From Baia soyae (lineage in GTDB: Bacteria > Bacillota > Bacilli > Thermoactinomycetales > Thermoactinomycetaceae): a DNA stretch of 49,534 nucleotides. Position 1 is the stretch's first letter. Every line of letters begins with the position of its first letter. Both the position numbers and the translations under genes were made by a program. Of the stretch, positions 7,009 to 16,753 are shown in pieces. The notes beneath the pieces were generated by a model. The model searched no databases. It saw only the letters and a program-made list of their open reading frames with translations, and was not told where the DNA came from. The stretch lies in the NCBI RefSeq assembly GCF_004341445.1, contig NZ_SLXV01000022.1, positions 1-49,534 of the forward strand. Reading direction: 5' to 3'.

Positions 7009-8520
7009 ATGAATGAAAAATTACAAGTCCTAAGAGCTAGATTACAAGAGATATACCATCTACATTCGGCAAAAGCGATCCTAGAGTGGGATCAAGGTAC
7101 GTTTATGCCGAATTTAGGGGCGGAATCTCGTGGGAATCAATTATCAGTATTGGCGGGATTGCATCATCACAGACAGACCGACCCGGAGTTAGGTCGTCTG
7201 TTAGAGGAATTATCTGCTGAGGCGGAGAGCTTATCTTATGACTCTGACGAAGCAGCACTGATTCGTGTGGCAAAACAAGACTATGATACAGAGACGAAGG
7301 TTTCCCCAGAGTTTGTCGCTGAGTTTGTCTCTCATACAGCGAAAACCTATAGTGCGTGGGTGAAGGCACGTAAACAAGATGATTTTTCTATTGTGCAACC
7401 CTATCTCGAAAAGACATTGGAATTAAGTCGTCGTTACGCGGAGTTCTTCGAGTATGAGCATGTAGCCGATCCGTTGATTGCACGAAATGATTATGGGATG
7501 ACTGTAGGTACGATTCGTCCTTTGTTTAGCCAATTGCGCGATGCATTGGTCCCTATGGTGGAAGCAATCACGTCTAAAGAGCCTACAGGCGCATTTACGA
7601 TAAAGAAACATTATCCAGCAGATAAGCAAATTGAATTTGGTAAAAAAGTGATCACTCGCTTAGGATTTGATTGGGAACGTGGTCGTCAGGATTACGCTCC
7701 ACACCCTTTTATGACCAAGTTTGCGCATAATGATATTCGAATTACGACTCGGGTAAATGAAAACTATCTAGGGGAAGCTCTTTTTAGTAGCATCCATGAA
7801 ACCGGACATGCATTATACGAGTTTGGGATTAATGAAGCTTATGAAGGAACTCCTCTGCATCATGGAACCTCTTCTGGAGTACATGAGAGTCAATCACGAC
7901 TTTGGGAGAACATAGTAGGTCGTAGCTATGAATTCTGGACGTTCTTTTATCCACAGCTACAAGCTACTTTCCCTGAACAACTGAAAGATGTTTCGCTAGA
8001 TGAGTTTTATTGTGAGACGAACAAAGTGTCCCGCTCGCTGATTCGTACGGACGCGGACGAAGTTACTTATAACCTACATGTCATTATTCGCTTTGATTTA
8101 GAAACACAGATGCTTGAAGGTAATTTAAAAGTAAAAGACCTTCCAGAGGCATGGCGTGCGCGATATCAATCTGATTTAGGGATTTCATCTCCTACAAATG
8201 CAAATGGAGTCTTGCAAGATATCCATTGGTATTTCGATCATATTGGGGGTCTATTCCAAGGCTACACATTAGGGAATATCTTGAGTAGCCAATTCTTTGC
8301 CGCGGCTGAGAAGGAGATTCCAAACGTCCGCGAATTGATGAAACAAGGTGATTTCACGCAACTTCACACGTTCTTACAAAACAACATCTATACCCATGGT
8401 AGAAAGTATACAACTGATGAATTGGTAAAACGGGTAACGGGACAGGCTCTCTCGATTGATCCATATGTTGAATACCTACAAAATAAATTTAGTATGATCT
8501 ATCCACAACTTCGCAAGTAA
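7009..8520 (+). CDS. M32 family metallocarboxypeptidase (Taq type)
   Basis: This zinc carboxypeptidase removes C-terminal residues from peptides and is cytoplasmic. About 503 residues matches thermostable carboxypeptidase 1. The HExxH zinc motif reads HETGHALYEFG near residue 264, and the family's HESQSRLWENIVGRS motif follows about 35 residues later. The M32 IRTDADEVTYNLHVIIRF block is also present. ATG 7009 is preferred: AGGAGG ends 10 nt upstream, whereas TTG 7003 has only 4 nt of spacing. It is monocistronic with a strong terminator. Confidence 0.95.
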   Translation: MNEKLQVLRARLQEIYHLHSAKAILEWDQGTFMPNLGAESRGNQLSVLAGLHHHRQTDPELGRLLEELSAEAESLSYDSDEAALIRVAKQDYDTETKVSPEFVAEFVSHTAKTYSAWVKARKQDDFSIVQPYLEKTLELSRRYAEFFEYEHVADPLIARNDYGMTVGTIRPLFSQLRDALVPMVEAITSKEPTGAFTIKKHYPADKQIEFGKKVITRLGFDWERGRQDYAPHPFMTKFAHNDIRITTRVNENYLGEALFSSIHETGHALYEFGINEAYEGTPLHHGTSSGVHESQSRLWENIVGRSYEFWTFFYPQLQATFPEQLKDVSLDEFYCETNKVSRSLIRTDADEVTYNLHVIIRFDLETQMLEGNLKVKDLPEAWRARYQSDLGISSPTNANGVLQDIHWYFDHIGGLFQGYTLGNILSSQFFAAAEKEIPNVRELMKQGDFTQLHTFLQNNIYTHGRKYTTDELVKRVTGQALSIDPYVEYLQNKFSMIYPQLRK

Positions 8521-8535
8521 ATCTTGTATAAGTGA

Positions 8536-8570
8536 AGCCATCATCTTCTACGGAGGAGGATGGTTTTTCT
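8536..8570 (+). terminator. Terminator of the M32 carboxypeptidase gene
   Basis: CCATCATCTTC (8538-8548) pairs with GAGGAGGATGG (8553-8563) with one A-G mismatch and closes on a TACG tetraloop of the stable UNCG kind. Five T follow. Confidence 0.9.
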
Positions 8571-8793
8571 ATTTCACTTCTCTTAGTCGAATTGTGACAA
8601 AAAAGTGAACAAACAATGAACAAAGAAGGAAATATTGTGACGGATAGAATAACTTATATATAAATAAAAATTCAAAAAGAAACAGATTGCTTTTATTGAT
8701 ATAAAACGACAAAATTCGACTAGTTACCCCTTTGGATACAAACTTTTTTTAAGGGAGGGAATGGCAACCGGCTATGTAGGAGGTTGCGTTAAA

Positions 8794-9606
8794 ATGATTA
8801 TACATAAACATATTTTAGAGAAGAATTTTAATAAAGCAGCTCACACTTATGATGAATATTCTCAGGTTCAACAGAAAATGGCTCATCATTTGATTCAAAC
8901 TCTTCATCAAAAGAATGAGTATGTAGATCGAATTCTAGAAATCGGGTGTGGAACAGGATATTTTACCCAATTATTAGCGGAAACCTATCCAGATGCACGG
9001 ATTACCGCAATCGACTTGGCTGAAAATATGATTCAAAAAGCACAAGAACAGATGGAAGAGAGAAATGTAGAATTTGTACTGGCGGATGCAGAAGAGCTAA
9101 GTGAATTCTCTTCAGAGTCTTATGATTTGATCGTTTCAAATGCAGCTGTCCATTGGTTACAACGTCCTGGTTGTTTTTTAAGTGGCATTATGAGATTGCT
9201 AAAGCCAGGTGGTAGCTATCTTTCTACAGCCCTTGGACCGGATACTTTTCTAGAATTGAGATCTAGCTTTCAATATGTGGAAAAGAAATTAGGGGTTCAG
9301 CCTACAGAACATCTTGTTCCGCTAACCTCTATGGAGGATTGGGCAGTCCGGCTAGAGGAGTCAGGATTTCAAGGAACGGAGATAGAGGATCATTGGTTAC
9401 GACAAGTGTACACGGATTGTCGGGAGCTACTGCAGTCTATAAAGGCAACAGGAGCTAATTACCGATCGAATCGTCAAAGTATATTTGAGGCTAGGAAAAT
9501 ATTGATTAGGATGATGAAACTATATAATCAAGCGTATCGCAACAAGCAAGGGTTGGTGTATGCTACCTATCAATGGATGCAGATCATGACCAAAAAACCA
9601 GGATAG
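8794..9606 (+). CDS. bioC: Malonyl-ACP O-methyltransferase, BioC type
   Basis: BioC methylates the free carboxyl of malonyl-ACP so that the fatty-acid enzymes can build the pimeloyl chain of biotin. The 270-residue SAM methyltransferase begins with the BioC-like FNKAAHTYDEYSQVQ. It then has motif I (ILEIGCGTGYFT), an acidic end to strand 2 (TAIDLAENM) and the family's SNAAVHWL block. ATG 8794 has AGGAGG at a good distance. ATG 8761 would sit 2 nt after its own GGAGG and add 11 unlikely residues. No other bio gene is adjacent, so a related methyltransferase cannot be excluded. Confidence 0.75.
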   Translation: MIIHKHILEKNFNKAAHTYDEYSQVQQKMAHHLIQTLHQKNEYVDRILEIGCGTGYFTQLLAETYPDARITAIDLAENMIQKAQEQMEERNVEFVLADAEELSEFSSESYDLIVSNAAVHWLQRPGCFLSGIMRLLKPGGSYLSTALGPDTFLELRSSFQYVEKKLGVQPTEHLVPLTSMEDWAVRLEESGFQGTEIEDHWLRQVYTDCRELLQSIKATGANYRSNRQSIFEARKILIRMMKLYNQAYRNKQGLVYATYQWMQIMTKKPG

Positions 9607-9628
9607 ATTTTTGAAAAGTCAAATAAAT

Positions 9629-9677
9629 AACAGGAAATGTCAACTGATACATAAGGTATCAGTCGACATTTCCTGTT
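9629..9677. terminator. Bidirectional terminator between converging genes
   Basis: A 22-nt arm (9629-9650) pairs with 9656-9677, with a single A-C mismatch and the 5-nt loop ATAAG. It overlaps the stop codon of the PIG-L gene on the minus strand and serves the bioC-like gene on the plus strand. Confidence 0.8.
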
Positions 9678-10572
9678 ATTCTTTTACAATGATAGTAGTT
9701 GGATCTCTTTTTAGTTCTCTAAATTGCCCTGGTACACTAATTTCACCAATCGAATACCAACCTTTTTTAGGATCCCAGACTCGATAGGCATCTGCGGCCT
9801 TCGATAAAACGTGTTTATCCTTGGGTTCTGTTAATTTAATTTCTTGTTCAACAACAGGCATTCCAATTTTTTCTTGTCTGCCAGAACAACGAGGCGACTT
9901 CTTACATGTGCGCATGATATTGATCGAAGCAAACGTTTGTGAGTTTTGTATACTGTTACTGTTTTTTAATTCTTGGATGGCTTTCCCAAGGATTGCATGC
10001 TCCGGATGTACATCAAATACACTCATACTTTTAAATTCAGCTTGTGGATATTCTTTTACGTAAGCCGCGACGATGGTTTTGGCTCGTTCATAATCTAGGT
10101 CTCTATTTCCGCCTTCGACAAATAAGTCATACACTAATCGATGATCGTCATCGAGTCCCATTCGGTTAGTCGCTTCTGTAAACTCATTCACCCGGGCTTG
10201 CCCTAACTCTCTAGAGGTTAAATCAGGATCGACTCGTTTATTAATTCGGGCCCTTGCACCTGTAATATCACCGTGAGACATCAGAATGACATATACTTCT
10301 TTGTTTTGTTTCAAATCTTGAATGATAGGAACTCCAAAGGTGAGGACTTCATCATCGGCATGTGGTACGAAATAAAATACAGTCGGCTTTTGTGGACTAG
10401 GCTTCTTTTTCAATGGTAGTATATGAAAGCTCTCTTCCTTAGCCGATGCCATTGGAGGGATAGACCGTTCGGCAGGAAAAAGAGAACGGATTGTTCCTGG
10501 TTTTAGTACTCCCACTGTGATGAGAGCCATAAAAAGTACACCGCAGGTGGCTACTATCACTTTTTTCTTCAT
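9676..10572 (-). CDS. Membrane-anchored or secreted PIG-L family deacetylase
   Basis: PIG-L (LmbE) proteins are zinc enzymes that remove acetyl groups from N-acetylglucosamine conjugates. The 298-residue protein starts with MKKK and a hydrophobic segment (about 5-23), a signal anchor or uncleaved signal. It then has PHADDEVLTFG with the metal-binding His-Asp-Asp. Later, VHPEHAILG stands where most members have HPDH. The C-terminal 80 residues are Lys-rich and contain a CKKSPRC pair. Its substrate is unknown. It sits alone and is unlike the cytoplasmic PIG-L protein encoded at 21993. Confidence 0.85.
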   Translation of the reverse strand: MKKKVIVATCGVLFMALITVGVLKPGTIRSLFPAERSIPPMASAKEESFHILPLKKKPSPQKPTVFYFVPHADDEVLTFGVPIIQDLKQNKEVYVILMSHGDITGARARINKRVDPDLTSRELGQARVNEFTEATNRMGLDDDHRLVYDLFVEGGNRDLDYERAKTIVAAYVKEYPQAEFKSMSVFDVHPEHAILGKAIQELKNSNSIQNSQTFASINIMRTCKKSPRCSGRQEKIGMPVVEQEIKLTEPKDKHVLSKAADAYRVWDPKKGWYSIGEISVPGQFRELKRDPTTIIVKE

Positions 10573-11011
10573 CTGAAAGCACCTCTTATCAATTGAATCA
10601 AGTTATTTGACATCTGAGATGATTATATCAATCTAATGAAGCAGAAGACGAAGAACATTTTGTTACACTTCGTCATAATACTTTATTATACGAAGAAAGA
10701 GAATAGCAATCGTTTGCGAGGCGAGATAAACCCTGTAAAAATCTGATTTTTATCGGATTAAATCTATTTTTTTATATGAAAAAAACGTGCTGAATCGGTA
10801 CTTTCCCTCTTGACGACGAAAGAAAACAGATAAATAATAGTATTGAAAGCAATTGCAAACGGGGAAAAATTCTGTGTGGTTTTCACATAGGACCCTATAT
10901 GAAATATGTTTGTTGTTCACCTAACTGAGGAAGGTGTTTTTTTCTACCCTGACAATGAATGATTGTTCATTCACATTCAATTGTCTCTTCATCCCGAGAG
11001 GAGGAGTTATT
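10573..11011. promoter_or_regulatory. Divergent intergenic region upstream of fadN
   Basis: The region holds promoters for the PIG-L gene (minus) and fadN (plus), none of which stands out clearly. It contains a cre-like box at 10844-10857 (TGAAAGCAATTGCA, two mismatches by my count) and the FadR-type palindrome at 10956-10973. The ribosome site GGAGG at 11000-11004 sets the fadN start. Confidence 0.45.
10956..10973. promoter_or_regulatory. FadR-type operator upstream of fadN
   Basis: TGAATGATTGTTCATTCA is a palindrome with 7-bp arms around TTGT. It closely fits the TetR-family FadR sites of Bacillus (TGAATGA and TCATTCA half-sites). It lies 39 bp before the fadN start, where a repressor could block the operon until long-chain acyl-CoA releases it. 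Confidence 0.8.
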
Positions 11012-13399
11012 TTGTTACGCATGAAAAAAGTTGCCGTTCTAGGCTCAGGAGTGATGGGTGCATCGATCGCAGGTCATTTGGCGAACGTAGGTATCAAGGC
11101 CTATCTCCTAGATATCGTGCCAAGTCAATTATCTGACAAAGAAGAAAAGTTAGGTCTATCTCTAGAGCACAAAGCAGTACGTAACCGCTTTGCGCAAACG
11201 GGGAAAGAGCGCTTAACCAAAGAGAAGCCTTCTCCACTATATACCAAAGATGTCCTTGATCTAATCGAAGTAGGTAACTTAGAAGATGACTTTAACGTCT
11301 TATCAGAAGTGGATTGGATTATTGAAGTAGTAGTAGAAAACTTGAAAATTAAACAAGATTTATTTGCGAAAATTGAGGGTGTATGGAAACCAGGAACAGT
11401 TGTCAGTTCGAACACTTCGGGCATTTCCGTTCATGAAATGGTTGAAGGGCGCTCGGATGAGTTTAAGAAGCATGTATTGGGTACGCATTTCTTCAACCCA
11501 CCACGCTATATGAAGCTTCTTGAAATTATCCCAACGAAGTATACAGATATGAATCTGGTTCAAGAAATGAAAGCGTTTGCGGAAACGGTGTTAGGTAAAG
11601 GTGTTGTAATTGCGAAAGACACACCAAACTTTATTGCCAATCGCATTGGAACCTATGGCTTGCAGATTACGCTTCAAGCGATGGAGCAAATGGGCTTAAA
11701 TGCAGACGAAGTAGATGCTGTTACAGGTCGTGCTATGGGAAGACCTAAGAGTGCTACTTTCCGGACGCTTGATATAGTAGGTCTTGATACGTTTGTTCAT
11801 GTAGCAAACAATGTTCATGCAACGGCTACAGATGCTGTGGATAAAGATGCATTTACGGTATCCAATACGCTAGTCAAAATGGTAGAAAACAAATGGCTAG
11901 GTTCAAAAACGGGGCAAGGTTTCTATAAGAAAGTAGGAAAAGAAATCCTCGTTCTGGATACAAAGACATTCGAATATAAGCCAAAGAGTAAGTTTAAATC
12001 TGCCTCTTTGGAAGCTTCTAAGCGTGCGAAAAGTAAGGCAGAAGGTCTACAGGCGCTTGTGTATGGGAAAGATACCGCTGGAGAATTAGCATGGACGATT
12101 ACCAAGAAGGTATTGCTCTACTCCGCTAATAAGCTAGGTGAAATTGCCGACGATATCGTAGCCGTTGACCAAGCGATGAAGTGGGGTTTCAACTGGGATT
12201 TAGGTCCATTTGAGCTATGGGATGCGATTGGTGTTGAGAAGTCCATTGCGATGATGAAAGCAGAAGGCGACACAATCCCAGCTTGGATCGAAGAGATGCT
12301 TGCAACGGGTAATCAAACTTTCTATAAACAGGAAGCGAGTACGGATTATCAATTTAGCATTGGTGGCAAATTCACGGCGATTGAAGAAGATGTCAAGAAA
12401 ATCAACCTAGCTAAGTTGAAAGCAGAAGGTAAGTTGATCAAAGGGAACAAAGGTGCGAGCTTGATTGATATCGGAGATGATATCGCTGTTTTAGAGTTCC
12501 ACTCACCGAAACAAGCCATTGGTGCAGATATCATTAACATGATTAATCACTCGGTGAAAGAAGTGGGCGCGAACTATAAAGGGCTTGTCATTGGGAATCA
12601 ATCGCAAAACTTCTGTGTTGGTGCGAACTTGATGCTGATGTTGATGGAAGCACAAGATCATAACTGGCCAGAGTTAGACATGATGGTTCGTCAATTCCAA
12701 AAAGCGATGGGCTCCCTTCGTACCTTGGATCGACCAGTCGTCGCAGCTCCATTTGGCATGACACTTGGCGGTGGGGTAGAGGTTTCCTTGCCAGCTGACC
12801 GCATTCAAGCTTCTGCGGAAACCTATATGGGTCTAGTAGAAGTAGGAGTTGGACTCATCCCTGGTGGTGGTGGTAACAAAGAAATGTTGCTCCGCTGGAC
12901 AGAGGGTGTAAATCCAGGAGATAAAGTTTCCTTGCAACCGCTTGTAAACCATGTGTTTATGACCGTTGCTCAGGCAAAAGTGTCTACGAGCGGCGAAGAA
13001 GCACGTCAATACAAGTTTGTGCGAGAAATGGATGGAATTACAGCGAATAATGATTTCCTCATCCATGATGCGAAACAAGTGGCACTCGGGCTATATAACG
13101 CAGGCTATAAAGCGCCAAAAGAGCGCAAAATCCCAGTGGTGGGTGAAACAGGATACAACGTGCTCCGTTTGGGAGCAAAAGACCTCATGTGGGGTGGATA
13201 TATCTCAGAGCATGATTACAAGATTGCGAGCAAATTGGCCTATGTACTTGCGGGTGGTCTTGTTGCCGAAGGAACACTTGTTAGCCAGCAATATCTCTTA
13301 GACCTCGAGCGTGAAGCATTCTTAAGCCTAATCGGTGAACCGAAAACTCAACAACGTATGCAATACATGCTTGCTAAAGGGAAACCATTACGCAACTAA
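11012..13399 (+). CDS. fadN: 3-hydroxyacyl-CoA dehydrogenase / enoyl-CoA hydratase
   Basis: This bifunctional beta-oxidation enzyme hydrates enoyl-CoA and oxidises the 3-hydroxyacyl-CoA. The N-terminal dehydrogenase has the Rossmann motif VLGSGVMGASIAGHLANVG, then HFFNPPRYMKLLEIIP and NFIANRIG. The C-terminal crotonase part has GLVIGNQSQNFCVGANL and PFGMTLGGGVE. It ends in KGKPLRN like Bacillus FadN, and about 795 residues is the normal size. TTG 11012 is chosen because GGAGG lies 7 nt upstream. ATG 11021 is 16 nt away, and a start at 10934 would lie upstream of the operator. It is first in fadN-fadA-fadE. Confidence 0.96.
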   Translation: MLRMKKVAVLGSGVMGASIAGHLANVGIKAYLLDIVPSQLSDKEEKLGLSLEHKAVRNRFAQTGKERLTKEKPSPLYTKDVLDLIEVGNLEDDFNVLSEVDWIIEVVVENLKIKQDLFAKIEGVWKPGTVVSSNTSGISVHEMVEGRSDEFKKHVLGTHFFNPPRYMKLLEIIPTKYTDMNLVQEMKAFAETVLGKGVVIAKDTPNFIANRIGTYGLQITLQAMEQMGLNADEVDAVTGRAMGRPKSATFRTLDIVGLDTFVHVANNVHATATDAVDKDAFTVSNTLVKMVENKWLGSKTGQGFYKKVGKEILVLDTKTFEYKPKSKFKSASLEASKRAKSKAEGLQALVYGKDTAGELAWTITKKVLLYSANKLGEIADDIVAVDQAMKWGFNWDLGPFELWDAIGVEKSIAMMKAEGDTIPAWIEEMLATGNQTFYKQEASTDYQFSIGGKFTAIEEDVKKINLAKLKAEGKLIKGNKGASLIDIGDDIAVLEFHSPKQAIGADIINMINHSVKEVGANYKGLVIGNQSQNFCVGANLMLMLMEAQDHNWPELDMMVRQFQKAMGSLRTLDRPVVAAPFGMTLGGGVEVSLPADRIQASAETYMGLVEVGVGLIPGGGGNKEMLLRWTEGVNPGDKVSLQPLVNHVFMTVAQAKVSTSGEEARQYKFVREMDGITANNDFLIHDAKQVALGLYNAGYKAPKERKIPVVGETGYNVLRLGAKDLMWGGYISEHDYKIASKLAYVLAGGLVAEGTLVSQQYLLDLEREAFLSLIGEPKTQQRMQYMLAKGKPLRN

Positions 13400-13419
13400 G
13401 CGTTTAAGGAGGAGAACAT

Positions 13420-14598
13420 ATGCGTGAAGCAGTAATTGTAGCCGCTAGCCGTACTGCTGTCGGTAAAGCGAAAAAAGGTTCATTCCGTAATACGCGTCCA
13501 GATGATTTGGGAGCTGCTGTGGTTTCCGATGTATTGAAGCGTGTACCACAAGTGGACCCAAAACAAGTAGAAGATTTGATTATGGGCTGTGCTTTTCCAG
13601 AAGGTGAACAAGGGATGAACATTGCACGGATTATCGGAATCCGTGCAGGGCTCCCACATGAAGTGCCAGGTATGACCGTAAACCGGTATTGTTCCTCTGG
13701 CCTACAAACCATTTCCATGGCGGCAGAGCGTATCATGTCCGGCTTTGCGGATATCATTATCGCAGGCGGCGTCGAGAGCATGAGTATGGTGCCAATGGGT
13801 GGCTACAAGCCATCTCCAAACCCGACTCTAATGGACAGTGCCCCTGAAGTGTACATGTCGATGGGACACACAGCGGAAGAAGTGTCCAAACGCTACAATG
13901 TAACCCGTGAAGATCAAGATGCATTTGCGGTTGAGTCTCATCGCAAAGCATTTGAAGCGATTCAATCTGGAAAGTTTAAGGATGAAATCGTTCCGGTTAC
14001 CGTAGTCGAGCACTTTGTGGATGAAAAAGGCAAGTTGCAAAAGAAAGAAGTCGTCTTTGATACGGATGAAGGAGTACGTGCAGGTACCAATGCGGAAGCT
14101 CTAGGAAAATTACGTCCTGCTTTCAAGTTAAATGGGACCGTAACTGCCGGAAACTCATCTCAAACCAGTGACGGTGCGGCGGCTGTCATGATTATGTCCC
14201 GTGAAAAAGCAGAAGAGCTTGGTGTGAAACCACTTGCTGTATTCCGTGGATTTATGCTGGGCGGAGTGGCTCCAGAAGTGATGGGAATCGGGCCAGTAGA
14301 GGCAATTCCAAAGCTTCTTAGCAAGTTAAATCTTAACGTGGAAGATGTAGACTTGTTTGAGCTAAACGAGGCATTCGCTTCTCAAGCGGTAGCGGTTATT
14401 CGTGAACTTGGCATTGATCCGTCCAAGGTAAATGTAAACGGAGGCGCAGTCGCTCTAGGGCATCCGCTAGGATGTACAGGTGCGAAACTTACCGTGTCTA
14501 TGATCAACGAACTCATTCGCCAAGAAAAACGATACGGCGTGATCACGATGTGTATCGGTGGCGGAATGGGCGCCGCAGGATTGATTGAGCGAGTTTAA
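13420..14598 (+). CDS. fadA: 3-ketoacyl-CoA thiolase
   Basis: The thiolase cleaves 3-ketoacyl-CoA to acetyl-CoA and a shortened acyl-CoA, the last step of the beta-oxidation cycle. The 392-residue protein has the nucleophilic cysteine in [11 protein letters not shown], the catalytic histidine in [11 protein letters not shown] and the second cysteine in [10 protein letters not shown]. The gene starts 20 bp after fadN with AAGGAGGAG. In this operon its substrate is long- or medium-chain ketoacyl-CoA rather than acetoacetyl-CoA alone. Confidence 0.96.
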   Translation: MREAVIVAASRTAVGKAKKGSFRNTRPDDLGAAVVSDVLKRVPQVDPKQVEDLIMGCAFPEGEQGMNIARIIGIRAGLPHEVPGMTVNRYCSSGLQTISMAAERIMSGFADIIIAGGVESMSMVPMGGYKPSPNPTLMDSAPEVYMSMGHTAEEVSKRYNVTREDQDAFAVESHRKAFEAIQSGKFKDEIVPVTVVEHFVDEKGKLQKKEVVFDTDEGVRAGTNAEALGKLRPAFKLNGTVTAGNSSQTSDGAAAVMIMSREKAEELGVKPLAVFRGFMLGGVAPEVMGIGPVEAIPKLLSKLNLNVEDVDLFELNEAFASQAVAVIRELGIDPSKVNVNGGAVALGHPLGCTGAKLTVSMINELIRQEKRYGVITMCIGGGMGAAGLIERV

Positions 14599-14632
14599 GT
14601 ATCTATAACATATAAAAAGGGAGAGTGTAATA

Positions 14633-16414
14633 ATGATCGCAAGCAACCCTTATAAAGTAAAAGGCGGTTCTTACCTAATCGAGGAAGTGAAGCCTGAACA
14701 AGTTTTCACTCCTGAGGATTTCACAGAAGAACAGATTATGATTGGCAACATGACAGAGGAATTTGTAAAAGAAAAAGTAATGCCAGAACTTGAAAAAATT
14801 GAGAATCACGAATTTGAACATAGCGTTCGTTTGCTAAAAGAAGCAGGGGATCTAGGGCTTCTTGGAGCAGATGTACCTGAAAAGTACGAAGGAAGTGCTT
14901 TGGATAAAGTCAGCTCTTCTTTAATCACTGAGAAAATGGCTTTAGGTCGTTCTTTTGCTCTTTCCCACGGTGCACATGTAGGAATCGGTTGCCTACCAAT
15001 CGTTTTATTTGGTAACGATGATCAAAAGAAAAAATATCTACCAGACCTCGCTACAGGTCGTAAATTTGCTGCATATGCACTCACCGAGCCAAGCTCTGGT
15101 TCCGATGCATTAGGCGCGAAAACAACGGCTGTATTGTCCGCAGATGGTACCCATTATGTCTTAAACGGAGAAAAACAATGGATCACGAACTCTGGTTTTG
15201 CTGAAGTGTTTGTCGTATACGCAAAAGTAGATGGCGATAAATTCTCTGCTTTCATCGTAGAAAAAGGATTTGAAGGTGTATCGACAGGGCCAGAAGAAAA
15301 GAAAATGGGAATCAAAGGATCTTCTACTCGTACGCTCATTTTAGAAGATGCAAAAGTACCCGTTGAAAACCTTCTTTACGAAGTTGGTAAAGGGCATCAT
15401 ATCGCGTTCAATATCTTGAACATTGGTCGTTACAAATTGGCAGTGGGTACAGTTGGTTCTTCGAAGCGTGCGATTGAGCTTTCAGCGAAATATGCAAATC
15501 AACGGAAGCAATTTAACATCCCAATCGCAAAATTTGGCTTGATCCAAGAAAAATTAGCAAATATGGCAATCAAAGCATATGCCAATGAATCATTGGTATA
15601 TCGTATTGGTGGTATGTTTGATGCTGGCTTAGATGGAGTAGAGGAAGCTGAAGGAGCGGTCGTGGCGGATGCAGTACGCGGTTTGGCAATTGAGTGTTCT
15701 GCTGCAAAAGTATTTGGCTCCGAAGTGCTTGATTATGCAGTAGATGAAGGCGTGCAAATTCATGGTGGCTATGGCTTTATGAGTGAGTACGAAATCGAAA
15801 ATCTATACCGTGATTCCCGTATTAACCGAATCTTTGAAGGTACCAACGAAATCAATCGTCTCTTAATCCCAGGTACGCTCATCAAAATGGCGATGAAGGG
15901 TGAACTGCCACTGTTACAAGCGGCTATGGCACTACAAGAAGAACTTCTTGAATATATGCCATCTCTTCCTGATGAAGATGCAGCTGTACTGGAAGAAGAA
16001 ACAAAACTTGTCTCGCATGCGAAGAAAATCTTCCTCATGGTAGCAGGTCTTGCGGTTCAGAAGTATGAACAAGCATTGGAGCGTGAACAAGAAATCTTAC
16101 GTGACCTAGCTGATATCGCAATTGAAATTTTTGCGATGGAATCTGCTCTTCTTCGTACTCAAAAAGCGATCGCAAAAAATGGAGAAGAAAAAGAACAAGC
16201 AAAGATCGACCTTACTGTCGGTTTTGTTTATGAATCATTCCAGAAAGTAGATGCATTTGCACGCCATACTTTGGCTGCGATGGAAGAAGGCGACGTACTC
16301 CGTACAACTCTTTCTATGTTGAAAAAGTTTACCCGTGTTCAACCACTAAACGAAGTGGCACTCAAACGCCGTATCGCAAAACGTGTGCTTGACGCCGAAA
16401 AATATACTGTTTAA
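14633..16414 (+). CDS. fadE: Acyl-CoA dehydrogenase
   Basis: This FAD enzyme introduces the first double bond of beta-oxidation. The 593 residues match the long Bacillus FadE type: a normal acyl-CoA dehydrogenase core (AYALTEPSSGSDA, EKQWITNSGFAEVFVVYAKV, and IHGGYGFMSEYEIENLYRD, where the catalytic Glu lies near FEGTNEINR) plus about 180 extra helical residues at the C-terminus. It is third in the operon, 34 bp after fadA with AAAGGGAG. A strong terminator follows. Confidence 0.96.
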   Translation: MIASNPYKVKGGSYLIEEVKPEQVFTPEDFTEEQIMIGNMTEEFVKEKVMPELEKIENHEFEHSVRLLKEAGDLGLLGADVPEKYEGSALDKVSSSLITEKMALGRSFALSHGAHVGIGCLPIVLFGNDDQKKKYLPDLATGRKFAAYALTEPSSGSDALGAKTTAVLSADGTHYVLNGEKQWITNSGFAEVFVVYAKVDGDKFSAFIVEKGFEGVSTGPEEKKMGIKGSSTRTLILEDAKVPVENLLYEVGKGHHIAFNILNIGRYKLAVGTVGSSKRAIELSAKYANQRKQFNIPIAKFGLIQEKLANMAIKAYANESLVYRIGGMFDAGLDGVEEAEGAVVADAVRGLAIECSAAKVFGSEVLDYAVDEGVQIHGGYGFMSEYEIENLYRDSRINRIFEGTNEINRLLIPGTLIKMAMKGELPLLQAAMALQEELLEYMPSLPDEDAAVLEEETKLVSHAKKIFLMVAGLAVQKYEQALEREQEILRDLADIAIEIFAMESALLRTQKAIAKNGEEKEQAKIDLTVGFVYESFQKVDAFARHTLAAMEEGDVLRTTLSMLKKFTRVQPLNEVALKRRIAKRVLDAEKYTV

Positions 16415-16428
16415 TTTCATACACATGA

Positions 16429-16468
16429 TGAAAAAGCCCTCTGCCAAATGCAGAGGGCTTTTTCATTT
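16429..16468 (+). terminator. Terminator of the fadN-fadA-fadE operon
   Basis: TGAAAAAGCCCTCTGC (16429-16444) pairs perfectly with GCAGAGGGCTTTTTCA (16450-16465) across the 5-nt loop CAAAT. This also marks the left border of the first biosynthetic cluster. Confidence 0.93.
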
Positions 16469-16692
16469 CTCGTTATAGGAGCAATCTTTTCTCTATTTGC
16501 ATGAATGTGATTGTTCAATTAATTTATCTGGGTTTTCCGGGGTTTTTGCCGCCTATTTTGAATAGTTAGTTGAAATAGTTATAGACAAAGGTAGTCGGAA
16601 AGTGATATAACTATATATTTGCAAATAAAATACTTATATTTAATTTATGTATATTTCATATTGTATAAAGGATAATAAACAAAATAAAATAT
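16466..16692. other. AT-rich intergenic spacer before the peptide gene
   Basis: About 230 bp with no convincing gene. It becomes strongly AT-rich after 16620. I see no riboswitch or operator that I can name. Confidence 0.5.
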
Positions 16693-16721
16693 TTGACTTA
16701 GAAAATTTTTTATGTTAAATT
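16693..16721 (+). promoter_or_regulatory. Sigma-A promoter of the peptide gene and cluster 1
   Basis: TTGACT (16693-16698) and TAAATT (16716-16721) are separated by exactly 17 nt in very AT-rich DNA. The predicted start is near 16728, about 25 nt before the peptide ATG. No other good promoter is seen between here and 25777. Confidence 0.65.
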
Positions 16722-16753
16722 CAAATTACAAAATACAGAAAGGAGATGAAAAC

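Noticed and set aside
8584-8722. 10-bp inverted repeat TAGTCGAATT/AATTCGACTA before the bioC-like gene
   Set aside because: The arms are 119 bp apart with no inner structure; over this many intergenic regions such a match can arise by chance.
16466-16753. Possible preQ1 riboswitch before cluster 1
   Set aside because: No C-rich loop hairpin with the AACTAAGG-like tail; the region is only AT-rich spacer and promoter.
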